Below, piece by piece: positions 11,044-23,000 of a stretch of DNA of 64,000 bases. Source of the stretch: Strigops habroptila (lineage: Eukaryota > Chordata > Aves > Psittaciformes > Psittacidae). Location of the stretch: positions 381,001 through 445,000 of the forward strand of contig NC_046358.1 of NCBI RefSeq assembly GCF_004027225.2. Reading direction: 5' to 3'. Made by a program: the position numbers and the translations under genes. Every line of letters begins with the position of its first letter. Within the stretch, counting starts at the first letter, position 1. Below the pieces are notes generated by a model. It was not told the origin of the DNA. It searched no databases and saw nothing but the letters and a program-made list of their open reading frames with translations.

Positions 11044-14000
11044 GTGAGAGCCGCCCCCCGGCGCCGGGCACGGCCCCGCTGCGGCCCCTCCGCGCCGCGG
11101 GGGGAGTGCGCTGAGGCACCGGGTGCCGGGCGGGAGCTGCGCGCGTTCTCCGCCGTCCGCGTTGCTCCTCAGCTGGGCAGCGGCCGGGGCTGCGGCTGAG
11201 CAGCGGGCTGGGTGTGAGGGTGTGATGCGGTGCTGCTCGCCGGTGTCTAACGGCGGTGCAGCGCTGACCGTGGCCGCGGCACCTCCGTCCTCGCCTGAAC
11301 CCTCCCTCAAACACCCCCCGCAGCTCCCTGGGGCGGGTTGTGTCACCAGCGGGTGCTTTGGGGAGCTCTCGGGCCCCACAGGAGGTCCCGGTCTGTGCTC
11401 AGCCCCCGGTGCTTGGTCCCTGTTGTCTTATCAGCACCGTCCCTCACGACAAGAGAGACATTGAGGGGCTGGAGCAGGGCCAGAGAAGGGCCCCGGAGCT
11501 GGTGCAGGGCCTGGAGCACAAGTGTGATGAGGAACGGCTGAGGGACCTGGGGGGGTTTAGTCTGGAGAAGAGAAGGCTCAGGGGGGACCTTCTCGCTCTC
11601 TGCAACTGCCTGACAGGAGGATGGAGCCAGGAGGGGGCTGGTCTCTGCTCCCAAGGAACAAGGGATGGGACAAGAGGAAACGGCCTCAAGCTGCACCAGG
11701 GCAGGTTTAGATGGAGCTGAGGAACAATTCCTTCCCCAGAGGGTGCTCAGGCATTGGAACAGGCTGCCCAGGGCAGGGCTGGAGTCACCGTCCCTGCAAG
11801 TGTTCACACCCCGTGTAGCCGAGGCCTCAGTGTCATGGGTTAGTGGTGGCCTTGGCAGTGCTGGGGAATGGTTGGACTTGGTGGTCTTGAAGGTGCTTTC
11901 CAACCTGGTTGATTCTGTGATCATGTGTATGGGCTCCACATACTTCCTCCCCTTCCCTCAGCCTTGGAAGAAGCCTTTTCTATCCATTTTCTTGCCTGTA
12001 ACCCTGTAGAAAGCTCAGGTTGTCATGCTAACGTCTTGCTGGTCTGGGGTTCTGGGTGGTCTTGTGGCATGCTCAGTGCAGAAACCATGACTGTCTGTTA
12101 GGCCAGTGGGGCAAACCCACTGTTAAACTCAGTCCTTGCAGGAAGAGATGTGCTTTTACCTGCAAGAGCACTTCTCAATCCCATCTTTGCAGGGGTTGTT
12201 TCAGAAATCCCCTTCAGCACACTTGTGCATGTGCAGGGTTTTTCTGTGCCTGTTAACCTCCTGTCCTCCTTGCCTAAGGGAGCCGAGCTGTCACTGAGGT
12301 CCCTTGTTGGAACATGAGCTGAGGGCGATGTCATTTGGCTCCAGTTTGACATTAAGGAGCAGCAAGGGGAGGGCACTTGGCTCTCGCCCTGCCAATGTGG
12401 GCACAAGTGGAGCAGAGGGTGTTGATCTTGATGAAGCTGCTGATTCTGGGTGATATTTCTGCTAGTACAAACTGCAAAGAATCACTCGGATGCTGCTGGC
12501 TCGCGGGGGGGGGGCTCTGCACAAGGCTGACGTACGGAGGTGCAGCTGAGGACATCCTTGTCTTGAGGGAAGAGGAGCTTTCTTGGAGCACCCGTTAGTG
12601 TTGGCACATGTAGGCTGCTGAATACCTGGATCCTGCCGAGCCTGCGGAGTGGAGCCTCCTTATAAATGGAAAATGGGTAAAACAGTCCTTTTCTTCCTGT
12701 CTGGCTAAGGTGGCTTTTGCCTGGTGTCTTGTGGTGCCTTAAAAACACTTAATGCTGCGTTTACTCTATGATCTCCCCTTATTGCACATTCATGCTGTTG
12801 TGGGGCTGTGGGGCAGCCTGCCACTCGTGCAGGGTTGTCCTCAGAGCCTGTAGCAGAGGTTCATTTGCCCACATGAATTGTTCTTCTACGAGCCCGAGTG
12901 CTCCAAGGAGCTTTCCCTTTGCCTGCTCGTCCCTTCCCGAGCGCAGTGAGGACACGAGTGTTATCAAATTGTCCCTTAGCTTATCTGTTTGCTTGGTTTC
13001 CCCCAGCAGTGTGTGTCACTTGTGCTGGCAGCAGCACTTTAAAGCTTGTCAGAGTTTCCAGGCTTCTCCTGTTCCTTTTGGCCTGTGCCTGACAGCCCCG
13101 AGTGTGTTACTGAATCCTTGGTAGTGCCTCAGTTCTTACAGTGGCCGAGAATAAAGATTACACAGAGGAAGGATTTATCCCTGTGACCCTTGGGACTCCT
13201 CTTGTGCTGTGTGTTCAGAGGTGCTCATGGAAAATGGAAATGTAAGGGAGTAGGTGCCTTCTGTCTCTGAAGTGCGGAAAATACCTTTTCCCTCTGAAGT
13301 TCAGAAGCTGGGATAAGGCTTCCCATGTGTCTCAGTTTGGCAAATTCAAGAGTCAGGGGTGTGTAGACACTGTCAGAAGTCATTCCAGAAGTGGTGCAGT
13401 TTGCAAAGGTGATTCTACTGCTGTAAGTGCAATCCTTGGGAAGAGTGGTGCTTCAGGTGCCTGCTCCATGTAAATCCTGCTAAAACTTGGAATGACAAGT
13501 TACATGCTGTATAATATGTATATATAAAATGCCTATACTTGGAATAACAAGTTACATGCTACATAATACCTATATATACATATACACACAATACCTAAAC
13601 TTGGAATAACAAGTTACATGCTGCATAATACTTATGTATATATAATACCTAAACATGGAATAACGAGTTACATGCTGCATAACACCTATAGATATATATA
13701 ACACCTAAACATGGAATAACAAGTTACATGTGTATAATTCATGTTCAGTCTTAATCACGTGGAGCTGGGCAATGCTGTGTTTGAGCTGTGTGGTGGGACT
13801 GCTCAGCCAGTGTATCCTGGCAGCTCTTGTGTCACTGGGAAAGGCACCAGGAAGAAGCTTTATGGAGCAGGTTGGTGGTTTGTGTGTCTTTATCCCTGAA
13901 CTCATTTCCAAGCATCTAACCCAGCTCTGGGGAGCTGGGAATCCCAGGCCTGCCTGGCAAGCCCTGCTCTGGGCAGTTCCCTGTTGTTTCCAGTACCTTT

Positions 14001-17000
14001 GATTGTTTCTTGCCTGTCTGCTTCCAGAATTAGCTTCTGAGCACAAACAAAGGGGCTCTTTGTGGCTGAGGTGTTGACTCTCAGTTTTTGTCCAGTGTGA
14101 AACACAGTGGATCTGATGTTTTTCCTGAGCTAGCATGGAAAAACCCCTGGGTTGGTTGGGCTGGGTTGTTCAATGCCCCCACATAGAGCTTTCTACAGCA
14201 TCCCCATGGCTTTGTGTCTGTAACCTGCACAAGAGCAAGTGCTGATGTGTTACAGGTCTCTGCGATGGGACTTTGCTCTGTGCAAGTGAGTCCAGTCAAA
14301 GCTGGGTTTGTGACTGTGGCAGATGCCTAAAGGCACTCAGAGAGGAGATGGGTGTCTCTGTGTGCAGAAAAGCTCAGTGAAAAAGCGAATTGCTTTATGT
14401 GCCCTGGACAGTGCAGTAAGTGATCGATGCAGAGGTGTGCTGCAACCCTTCTGCAGAGAAGAGCAAACATTCCTCCCCTCCTGGCAGCCAGTGAAAGGCA
14501 GCAGGAGGTGGGGTGGTGGGGGGTGCTTCATGCCAGCCCAGTCGGGGATTACCACTTCAGGATCACCCAGTTAGACACCGTGAGTGCTTTTCTCCTAAAT
14601 ACCTGTGTTACCCCTGATTGCTGGAAGTGTTTCACAGCCTGTCTTTAACCAAAGCCTGCCTTCCAGCGAGGCATCCAGCCTTGATTTGGAGGTGTTGGGA
14701 GCTGCCAGATAGATCTTTATCACCACATTACGTTGTGACTCTGGGTTAGTTGCTTTTACTAAGCTTACTTTAATTTGTATTTAATTACCTTTAATGTCCT
14801 CTGCTGTTTATTAATGTGTTCTGTCTCTCTCTATATTGCCATCATGTGGCTATGGTTTTAGTTACTGAGGTTCTAGTGTGGCAGAGAGACCTGTGGAGTT
14901 TAAGGAAAAAAGGAAAATAAGGAAAAACCCAGGGAAATGGTGGGTAGGACACTCTCTATAGGCTGATACAGCTTTGTAGGAATTCCTTCAGCCTGCTTGG
15001 TGCAAAAAGCGTGGAAAATGCAGCAAAGGAAAGGGCCTCTGCCTGGGTGCTTCAGTTTATTTGAGGTTGTGAGAAATCCTTCCCGATGGCCAGTGCAGGG
15101 ACACTCCATTGGGAATGAGGATACGTGTGTGCAGACCAGCCAAGTTTGGAAATACAGCCTTGGTAATCATGGGATGGTGAGGGTTGGAAATACAGCCTTG
15201 GTAATCACAGGATGGTGAGGGTTGGAAAGGACCTGAAGGTCACCTAGTTCAGGGAGACAGGAGATCTCCAAGTTGGCAGAGGTTGAGGTTGGCTGCAGCG
15301 CTTCCAAGGCAACGTTCCTCACGCTCGTGGGACACTTCCCATGTCTTTCCACGCTGCAGAAGCTCACTGCTGGGAGGCCGTGGGGACGCTCGGTGTTTGC
15401 TGGCTCCCTCCTCTGCCTCCCCACCTGGGGAGCGCTGCCCAGGCCGCAGCACGTTGCTGGACTGGAGCAGGGGCACGTTGCGTCAGGCTGCCGCCGCGTC
15501 AGCCGCCTGCTGCGCTGAGGAATGCCCTGGCAGGGCCCTGCAGCGGAGCAGCCCAGCCCAGGCACGTTGCGCCTGTGTTGGTGCTCCGTGGTTTACCTCT
15601 TGTCACAAGCAGGGGAGGTGGCTCCTGAGAATGGCGTGAGAAGGGTGTCTGCCAAGGGAGGTTTAGATGGAGCTGAGGAACAATTCCTTCCCCAGAGGGT
15701 GCTCAGGCATTGGAACAGGCTGCCCAGGGCAGGGCTGGAGTCACCGTCCCTGCAAGTGTTCACACCCCGTGTAGCCGAGGCCTCAGTGCCATGGGTCAGT
15801 GGTGGCCTTGGCAGTGCTGGGGTAAAGGTTGGACTTGGTGATCTTGAAGGTCTTTTCCAACCTGGGTGATTCCATCATTAATACTCTGTAGTTTTAAGGA
15901 GAACATGGGAAGGCAGCCCCTGCTACCACGAGCAGTGCAAGGGAGTTTTCAGTGTCTGGTGAACTCAGAGGCTCGGCATGGCAGGAGTGTGCAGAATTAG
16001 TTTCACCCTGGGGAAATCACTTCCCTTGGGATGCTGTGTCCCAGGCGCAGGAAGGGCTGGTGTTGGTGACAGCAAAACCTGCGTTATTTCACTTAAATGC
16101 CCCAGTGTTTAAATGGGGAGAGAGCCACAGGGAAGGTGTCGAAAGACAGAGAAATGCTGGTGCAGAAATGTTCCAGCTCTTTATTAGTTTGGGATTTGTT
16201 GTGAATTTCCTTTTATCTTCCTGGCCCTACATATTGCTGTATGCCTGTGCTTTCAGGCACTGCGCTCTCAGGTTTTGGACAGAAACCCTCCCAGAGCTGG
16301 CTGGAGCCTGCACTCTCCTGCTTCTGGTGTATTGTCCAAGCTCCAGCCAGTTCCAGGAGGAAGATCCCTGCTCTGCTTCGCCAGGCTCTTTTCAGGCTCC
16401 TGGCTGGGAGAACATAAGCCTTTCTGCTAATTCCTGCAGTGCTGGCCTGGCTGCAGTGTGCTTAGTGTGTGCTCTTCTCTGCTGGATTATTGTAAGTGTA
16501 TGTGGAGACAAAAATAATCCTTTATGCAGGTTAATTCATCCCGACTTCACTCGTGTCTCTGTTCACTTCCCTGGCTGCTGTAACTGCTTCACTTCTTGCC
16601 TTGTTCCAAATGATGTGGATTTCGGTTTTGTTTTAACTCTCAACTGTAGAAAGATATGTGTGTATCTATGTTTACTTGCCTTTTTCCTCTCACCTTTTTC
16701 CCTTTGTTCCTCTGACAGGTAGGTTGTGTGATGCTCTGCTACCTCTACCAGCTTTCATCACTTTGTCACTACTTGCAGTTTCCTGGTTAGAGCTGCCAAC
16801 TTGCTCTTCCCAGAAAGCAAGTCAATTTAGAAGGGCTTTCATTTGGCTTCTGGATTTCAAGCTAGACTGAAAATACGTTTGCATGATAACACAGGAGGGA
16901 CGTGGAGCTGCTGGAGCGAGGCCAGAGGAGGCCCCGGAGCTGCTGCGAGGGCTGGAGCAGCTCTGCTCTGGAGCCAGGCTGAGAGAGCTGGGCTGGGGCA

Positions 17001-20000
17001 GCCTGGAGAAGAGAAGGCTCCTGAAGGGGAGACCTTAGAGCAGCTCCAGGGCCTAAAGGGGCTCCAGGAAACCTGGAGAGGGGCTTTGGACAAGGGATGG
17101 AGGGACAGGACAAGGGGAATGGCTTCAACCTGCCAGAGGGGAGATTGAGATGGGATCTCAGTGAGGTCCCCTCCAACACAAATCACTCTGTGATTCTAAG
17201 ACTAACCATCTTGAACACCTGCTGCAAGAGAATCTGGCTTCAATTGGAAGTGAGAACTGAGCTAAAAGGAACATGAGAAGATGCAGAGCCTCCTCCACTA
17301 AACAGAGCAGCCTGTTGAGTTCCAAGCTGACGGTTGTAACCCCAAGAATAAAGGAAAGCAGCACCCATGACGTGCTCCCACACTGACCATGCACTTTGCT
17401 ACCAACTCCCCCCAGGGGTGAATGGAAGCAGACCATCGGTGTTCTGCTAAGTGGGTTTCTAGATGTGTTTGTCTAAATGAGGACATGCTCACAACTGAAT
17501 TTTTGGCCATTTACATGATGCTGAATGCATTGAAAATGTCATTGGCTTCATCTGGGTATTGAGGAGGTGAAATAGTCAGGTGGAAGACAGCGTATCTAGG
17601 TTTATTTTAATAGCCTCTTAGATATTAGTTTCAAAAAAGTAAGTAATAAACCACAAAATACAGTGCAGAGCCTTGCATTTAACATAAGCCTTTTCTCTGA
17701 TCAAAATACGGGTTGGTTTTGTGTTAATTGCATACATGTATAAACACAGCGAGCAAGAGCATGGTCTGATGTAGGTGAATCTGAGCATCCCGTTCAGCCC
17801 GTGGTGTGGTGCCTCCTTTGAGAGGCTGGTGTTTAGGTGTTCAACTCCTGCAGGTTTCAAAATAGGCTCCTCATCACGTGGCTGTTGGTGAATGTGAAGT
17901 ATGTGAGGTGTGAATCACCTGCGCTCCGGCATCCGGGGCGGCTCAGCCAGGGCAGGATGCATCCGTCGAGCAGGAAGCTTGTCCTGTGAAGCCTTTGCCT
18001 CTTGGGATTTGGAGGCTTTGACACGTTGATTCCTTGCTCAACTTGGGAATACTCCTGAGTCCTTTTGTTTTCCCTCTGGAGCTGGTTAGTGTGTGTCCTT
18101 GGGACTGCCAGGGAGGAGAGTGTTAAATGCCCAACACCTTTTCAGCAGTGGCAGAAGAGGATTGCATCTGCTTATGAGGTATTGCATGTGTCTTCCAGTG
18201 GGATTAAAAGGATGCTGTGAGTAGTGGCTGTGCTTGGGATTAGAATGAAAATGTAGTTCACAGTAGTGTTTACCTTCACTTTCAGAACAGTTCTAGGTTA
18301 CTGGGATTGGTGTTTGAAGGTAGGTCAGTGGGCTGCTTGGCAGTCCTCTGTGAGGACTCTGGTTTATCGAGCAGTGTATGACATGTACAGACTTTGGTCT
18401 TTTGGCATAAAATGGGAATGAAATGCTAGTTTTTGTTCCAATATAATATAAAAAGAAAATGCAACAGAGCCAGTATGTACAAATATCCATCACATAGTTG
18501 TTCTCATTCACAGTTTTCCTGTTCTCAAAGCTTGATGCTTTAGACCTGTGTTTAGTTGTTTGTATTAAGAGATGTTGCGCAGACCTCTAAAACAGACTTG
18601 TGTCTGTATGATTTGATCTTAAATGGCCATTTAAGACTTCCTGTGCTTCCAAGCTGAGGTCAGAGAAGTTTTCCACTCAAAACAATAAATGGCTTCTCAT
18701 TAGGGAAGGAATGTGCAACTTGAAATTAAAGGCAATGCAGGCAGAGCAGTGTAGGAACATTGTGTGTCGTAATCAGTAGGTGTATGTGTGTAGTATCAGC
18801 TGGCTGCAGCGAGTTCCCCTCTTCGCTTCTGGCCTGGCTGTGTGTACTTGGCTCTCTTTCTTTCACACCAAAGTGCTTTACCCAAATCAGTGTGAGCCTC
18901 CCTTGGATGGGGGAGTGAGAGCTTGTGACTCCACACACAGCAGCAATCTGCCTGTTACCAGTGTGTTACACCATCCAGGCTGCTTGTTTTAACAGCCTGG
19001 AAGGGCAACCACCAAGCTTTGCTGAGGAGCTTTGCTGGTAACAGTTGGTCCAGCAGAAGCCATCGTGTAGAGATGGCTGTGTATGGTTCTGAGGGCACCC
19101 ACTTCTGGTTCTGCAGGTACCAGCCTCTGGTTCTGTGGGCACCCACCTCTAGCCAGCAGTCTGTACCTGCCGTTCAGACCCAAGCTGGAAGGAAACTGTC
19201 AGAACTATAGGAAATAAGGCATCCAGAGGCAGCATCACAATTCTTACAATTGCAACTGGTCTCATTCAGAGAAGTGTTTTTTAATGGCTAGTTTCTCTTG
19301 TAATGCGCAGTTCCCATCTCTGGAGTGAGTTCCCCTGTGTTCAGTTGGAGGAGTCTGCCGCAGTTATTACCAGGCCTGGAAGGGGCTGTGCAGCAGCACT
19401 GCCAAGTCCATACCTGACAAAGCAGGGTTGAGAGCTGGTGGGTTTGGATCTCTGTTAGCACGGTTGGTGCTGGGTTTTCCAGGTTGCTCTTGGTCACTTG
19501 GCGAGTGTCTGCCCAAGTCCTCCCTAACTCCAGGCTCGGGGGGAACACGAGCCAGGCCCGGCCTTGTGGCAGGGTCCTTGTGGCCGGCTCCTCTGGTGCG
19601 AGTGCACAATGGGCTGGTGACTAAATTTAGTGCCATTGTAAACCCTGCTTTCTGTGCTGTGCAATACATAAAACAGCTTCCAGCACACAGCACTGCGTGT
19701 GTGCTGGGCTTACTGAGGCTTCACTGACAGATGGAAGTTCTGCTTTCTGATGCCAATTTTCTCTCCTCTGCATTATAGGAGAGCTCATACCTTAACAGTC
19801 CTGTTCATCCTCACGTGTGCGCTGGGCTACGTGACCCTGCTTGAAGAAACACCACAAGATACAGCCTACAACACAAAGAGGTAAATGCTTGAGAAGGGCT
19901 TTCTGTAAGGTGTGTTTTACAAGAGGGCAGCTGCATGAACAGCTCACTGTACACACTGTTACCTTGGGCATAAGCCACCTCAATGACCTTTGCATTAAGT

Positions 20001-23000
20001 TGTTTTAAGGCCTGAACCTTAGACAGTGCCAACCCAAGTGTAAGTCTGTAAGCTCCTCTGCTGCTGCTCTCTGAGTTTCATTTCTAATCAGGTCAGTGTC
20101 ACTCTCATAGCAGTGAGCGGCCAGGTTGGTTGGGGCTTGGAGCAACCTGGTCTAGTGGAAGGTGTCCTACCATAATGTGGTTGAATTTCTCCTCTTTTTA
20201 AAGAAATACAGCAGGGAACCAAAAGTGGGAATAAAAGTGGTCTTCTAAAAAGCTAAGTGTATCTTAAAGGTGAAGGGGATGCTTACAGGCTGCAAAGCAT
20301 CCTCGCTGTCAGCATGGAAATCACAGTTTTCTACTAGTCTGGTTTCTTAACTGTAACACTCTATTTTCCTCTTGCTATTAAAGGGTTCCTTCCTATTTTT
20401 TACATTTTCTGAAGTGACTCAGGATCCAGCGTTCATTGTTGTGGAGATGCAGGAATTGGGCTATTTCCTGAGATAACCTCGGTTGTTGTTCTGCCACTTA
20501 CACAATAGACGTGGCAAATGTAACTCACACACGTACGCTGAGCTGAGGTTTGTATTTTCACATGTGGGGGTGAAATGGAGCAGGTCGAACACAGCGTGTG
20601 CCCTGCCCGGAGCTGGGAAAGCTTCCGCAAGGCTTTGGTGGGCACAAATGCCATCTTATTGCCAGTGACGGATGGAGCTGTGATACTCCCTGCAGCGGCA
20701 GCTCAAGAAAAGAAGGGGAAAAGCTGGAAGAGAAGTGATGACACATCAGTGGGGAGTAATACAAGTCTGAGGTGACTCAGTGGAATATCTTATTGGGATT
20801 AGAGCCTTTACTGCTTTAATGAAAACACAACCAGAGAAGATTAAGCAGCAGATTAACCTTTCTTTCATGAAATAGAAGTTGCTTTCTGCACATTCAGTGG
20901 AGGGAATCATATGCCCAGTTGTTAAAATGCACTTAACAGCATCATAGCAGGCAGGGAGCAGCGAGTGTCCCTCTCCAGGTTCTGTCTGCTAGACTTTTGG
21001 CAAAAGTATGTAGTGATAGGAAAAGGGGGAATGATTTTAACCTGACAGAGGGGAGGTGTAGGTTAGCTATAAGGCAGAAGCTCTTCCCTGTGAGGGTGCT
21101 GAGGCGCTGGCACAGGGTGCCCAGAGAAGCTGTGGCTGCCCCATCCCTGGCAGTGTTCAAGGCCAGGTTGGACACAGGGGCCTGGAGCAACCTGCTCTAG
21201 TGGAAGGTGTCCCTGCCCGTGGCAGGGGGTTGGAGCTGGAGGAGCTTTAAGGTCCGTTCCAACACAAACCAGGCTGGGATTCTATTCTGTGGTCCTATGT
21301 GTGTTCTTTGATCCCTTCTGCAGCTCTGGTTGTGCAGTGCTGCCTGCAATATCTAGATGCATAATTACTTGAAAAGCAGCATCCTGAGAATTGTATATGG
21401 TCTTCCAAATACTGGATTTTGTTATTGGTTTTGAAAGCTATGTCTTTTGTGCTATTGCCACAGCCACCCAAGCTACACTTGGATGCTGTTAACTGCCAAA
21501 TCATTGCTTTTTCCAAGCTGAGATCAGTGCAGACAGAACACATGAGTCCTGTGGGCCTTTCCTAAACTCTGCCTCTGCCTTGGCCCTGATTTACAGAAGG
21601 GATGGCAGGGTCTGTGGTGTTCACATGCTCCTTACACTCAGTTTTCAGTGAATTCCTCTCTGGTCTCAACTGAATCTCTTTCGAAGGTCTTTGAGGTAAG
21701 GGCTAAACCAAGTTTAGCACCATCAAATGTGAAGGATTCCAGCTCACCTCGTGTCCCAGCCATTCTCTTTTTTGGCATCTGGGTGCCTGTTGCTCTCTTA
21801 GATCTGCCCAATTTTATGTGGCTCTTTAAGTGTATATTTGAACAAAAAAAGGCATTTCAAAGCAAGAGTAAGATGGTCACAACATGCATAAGTAGATCCA
21901 TATCCCCAGCTTGCACAGGTTGTTGATTTTGGCTTCCATGAGTTAAAATCCCATATCCTACAATGTGATCTTGCTCAGTCTTAATGTAGAGCTGTTGTGT
22001 GGTTCGATCTAAACTCCTGGCCAGTGTGAGGCTGTCCCTGTGTGCAGATATTTCATGGTGACACTGTTAATGAACAGAAGCAGGTTTATTACCAGTGAGC
22101 AGTGTCTGTAGCTGTCATGCTCTTTTATTTCCAAGCTCTGCACAATGACAGTGGAGCAGTGTCCTGTCCTTGAGTGCACACTCTAAATACATGGTCACAA
22201 AGGCTTGAACCTCCTCTGACTTTGAGCTCTTGCTGGGAGGTGCCCGAATGCCTGTGAACTGCATTAGGTGCTCGGAGCAGAGCAGTAGCTTGGAGTAAAT
22301 GTACAACTTGCTGTGCTGCTGTTGCTGTGGTTCCTGGGCTCACTAAAGCAACAGGGAGTGAGCTGAGGTCCCACCTTCTCCCCTATAAAAGTGCTTCATC
22401 CAGTGTCTTTAGGAGGGAGCTGAGGGCAGGGTGGTGGTGGGGTTTGTGCAACAAGTCATCAGCAGAAACGATGGGCAAGAAACAAATCAGAGCATGAACC
22501 TGTGAGATCATGGGGTGTGGTGTCTATAGCCAAGGTTTATATGTGTATCTGTTCACATGCTGCCTTTTGGTGCCATTTCCCTGCCCACAGCAAGTCAGGG
22601 CAAGGAAAGGAGGGTTAGGTTTTTATGGTAGGATTTATAGAAATGTTCCAGCTGTAAATGTAGTCAGAGTTCACGGGATCATGCACAGAGATGTTGGTGG
22701 GATCGTGTGGTACGTGCAGTCAGGTTGCCTCTCTTGTAAAGGTAGTTGGAAATTCACTGCAGAGCCAAAGAGATGTTGCATCAAAGCCTGTCTGATCAGT
22801 GAGACCTTTTACTCACAGTTCCTCCAGCATTCAGAGCAGCCTTGGAATAGTCCAACCCCTCTGACAACCATCAGCTTCTCTTCCTTTCAGCACCCAGGAG
22901 GAGCTGACAGGACTGAGCTCCAGCTCTGAGGGCAGCCAAGTGAAGATTCAGCCACCTCTGGTGCATACAGTGCCTGTGGAAGAAATCCACATGTCCCAGA

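Larger units (their letters stand above)
10640..11330 (+). promoter_or_regulatory. PTDSS2 CpG-island promoter
   Basis: A dense CpG region surrounding PTDSS2 exon 1. GC boxes occur near 10738-10748, 10759-10768, 10809-10820 and 10862-10874. There is an X-box-like palindrome at 10777-10790 and an NRF1-like site at 10833-10844. No TATA box is seen, so this looks like a housekeeping promoter with dispersed starts. Confidence 0.85.
11044..19778 (+). other. PTDSS2 intron 1
   Basis: 8.7 kb. It holds CR1 copies at 11438-11925, 15657-15880 and 16891-17198, a CR1 scrap at 15204-15250, and a G10 run at 12505-12514. It also holds an AT-rich minisatellite at 13481-13740 and short tandem repeats at 15146-15223 and 19083-19149. 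No other gene is recognised. Confidence 0.85.

Noticed and set aside
11343..11939. A 198-codon minus-strand open frame
   Set aside because: It is the reverse strand of a CR1 fragment. The plus strand shows the decayed ORF2 tail. The same explanation covers long frames at 10582-11379, 36311-36733, 47298-47915, 47558-48112, 57102-57908 and 60177-60494 where they overlap CR1 or CpG-island DNA.
15952..16722. A 256-codon plus-strand open frame in PTDSS2 intron 1
   Set aside because: No family resemblance, Cys/Ser/Leu-rich chance-like composition, and no upstream promoter or supporting splice pattern.
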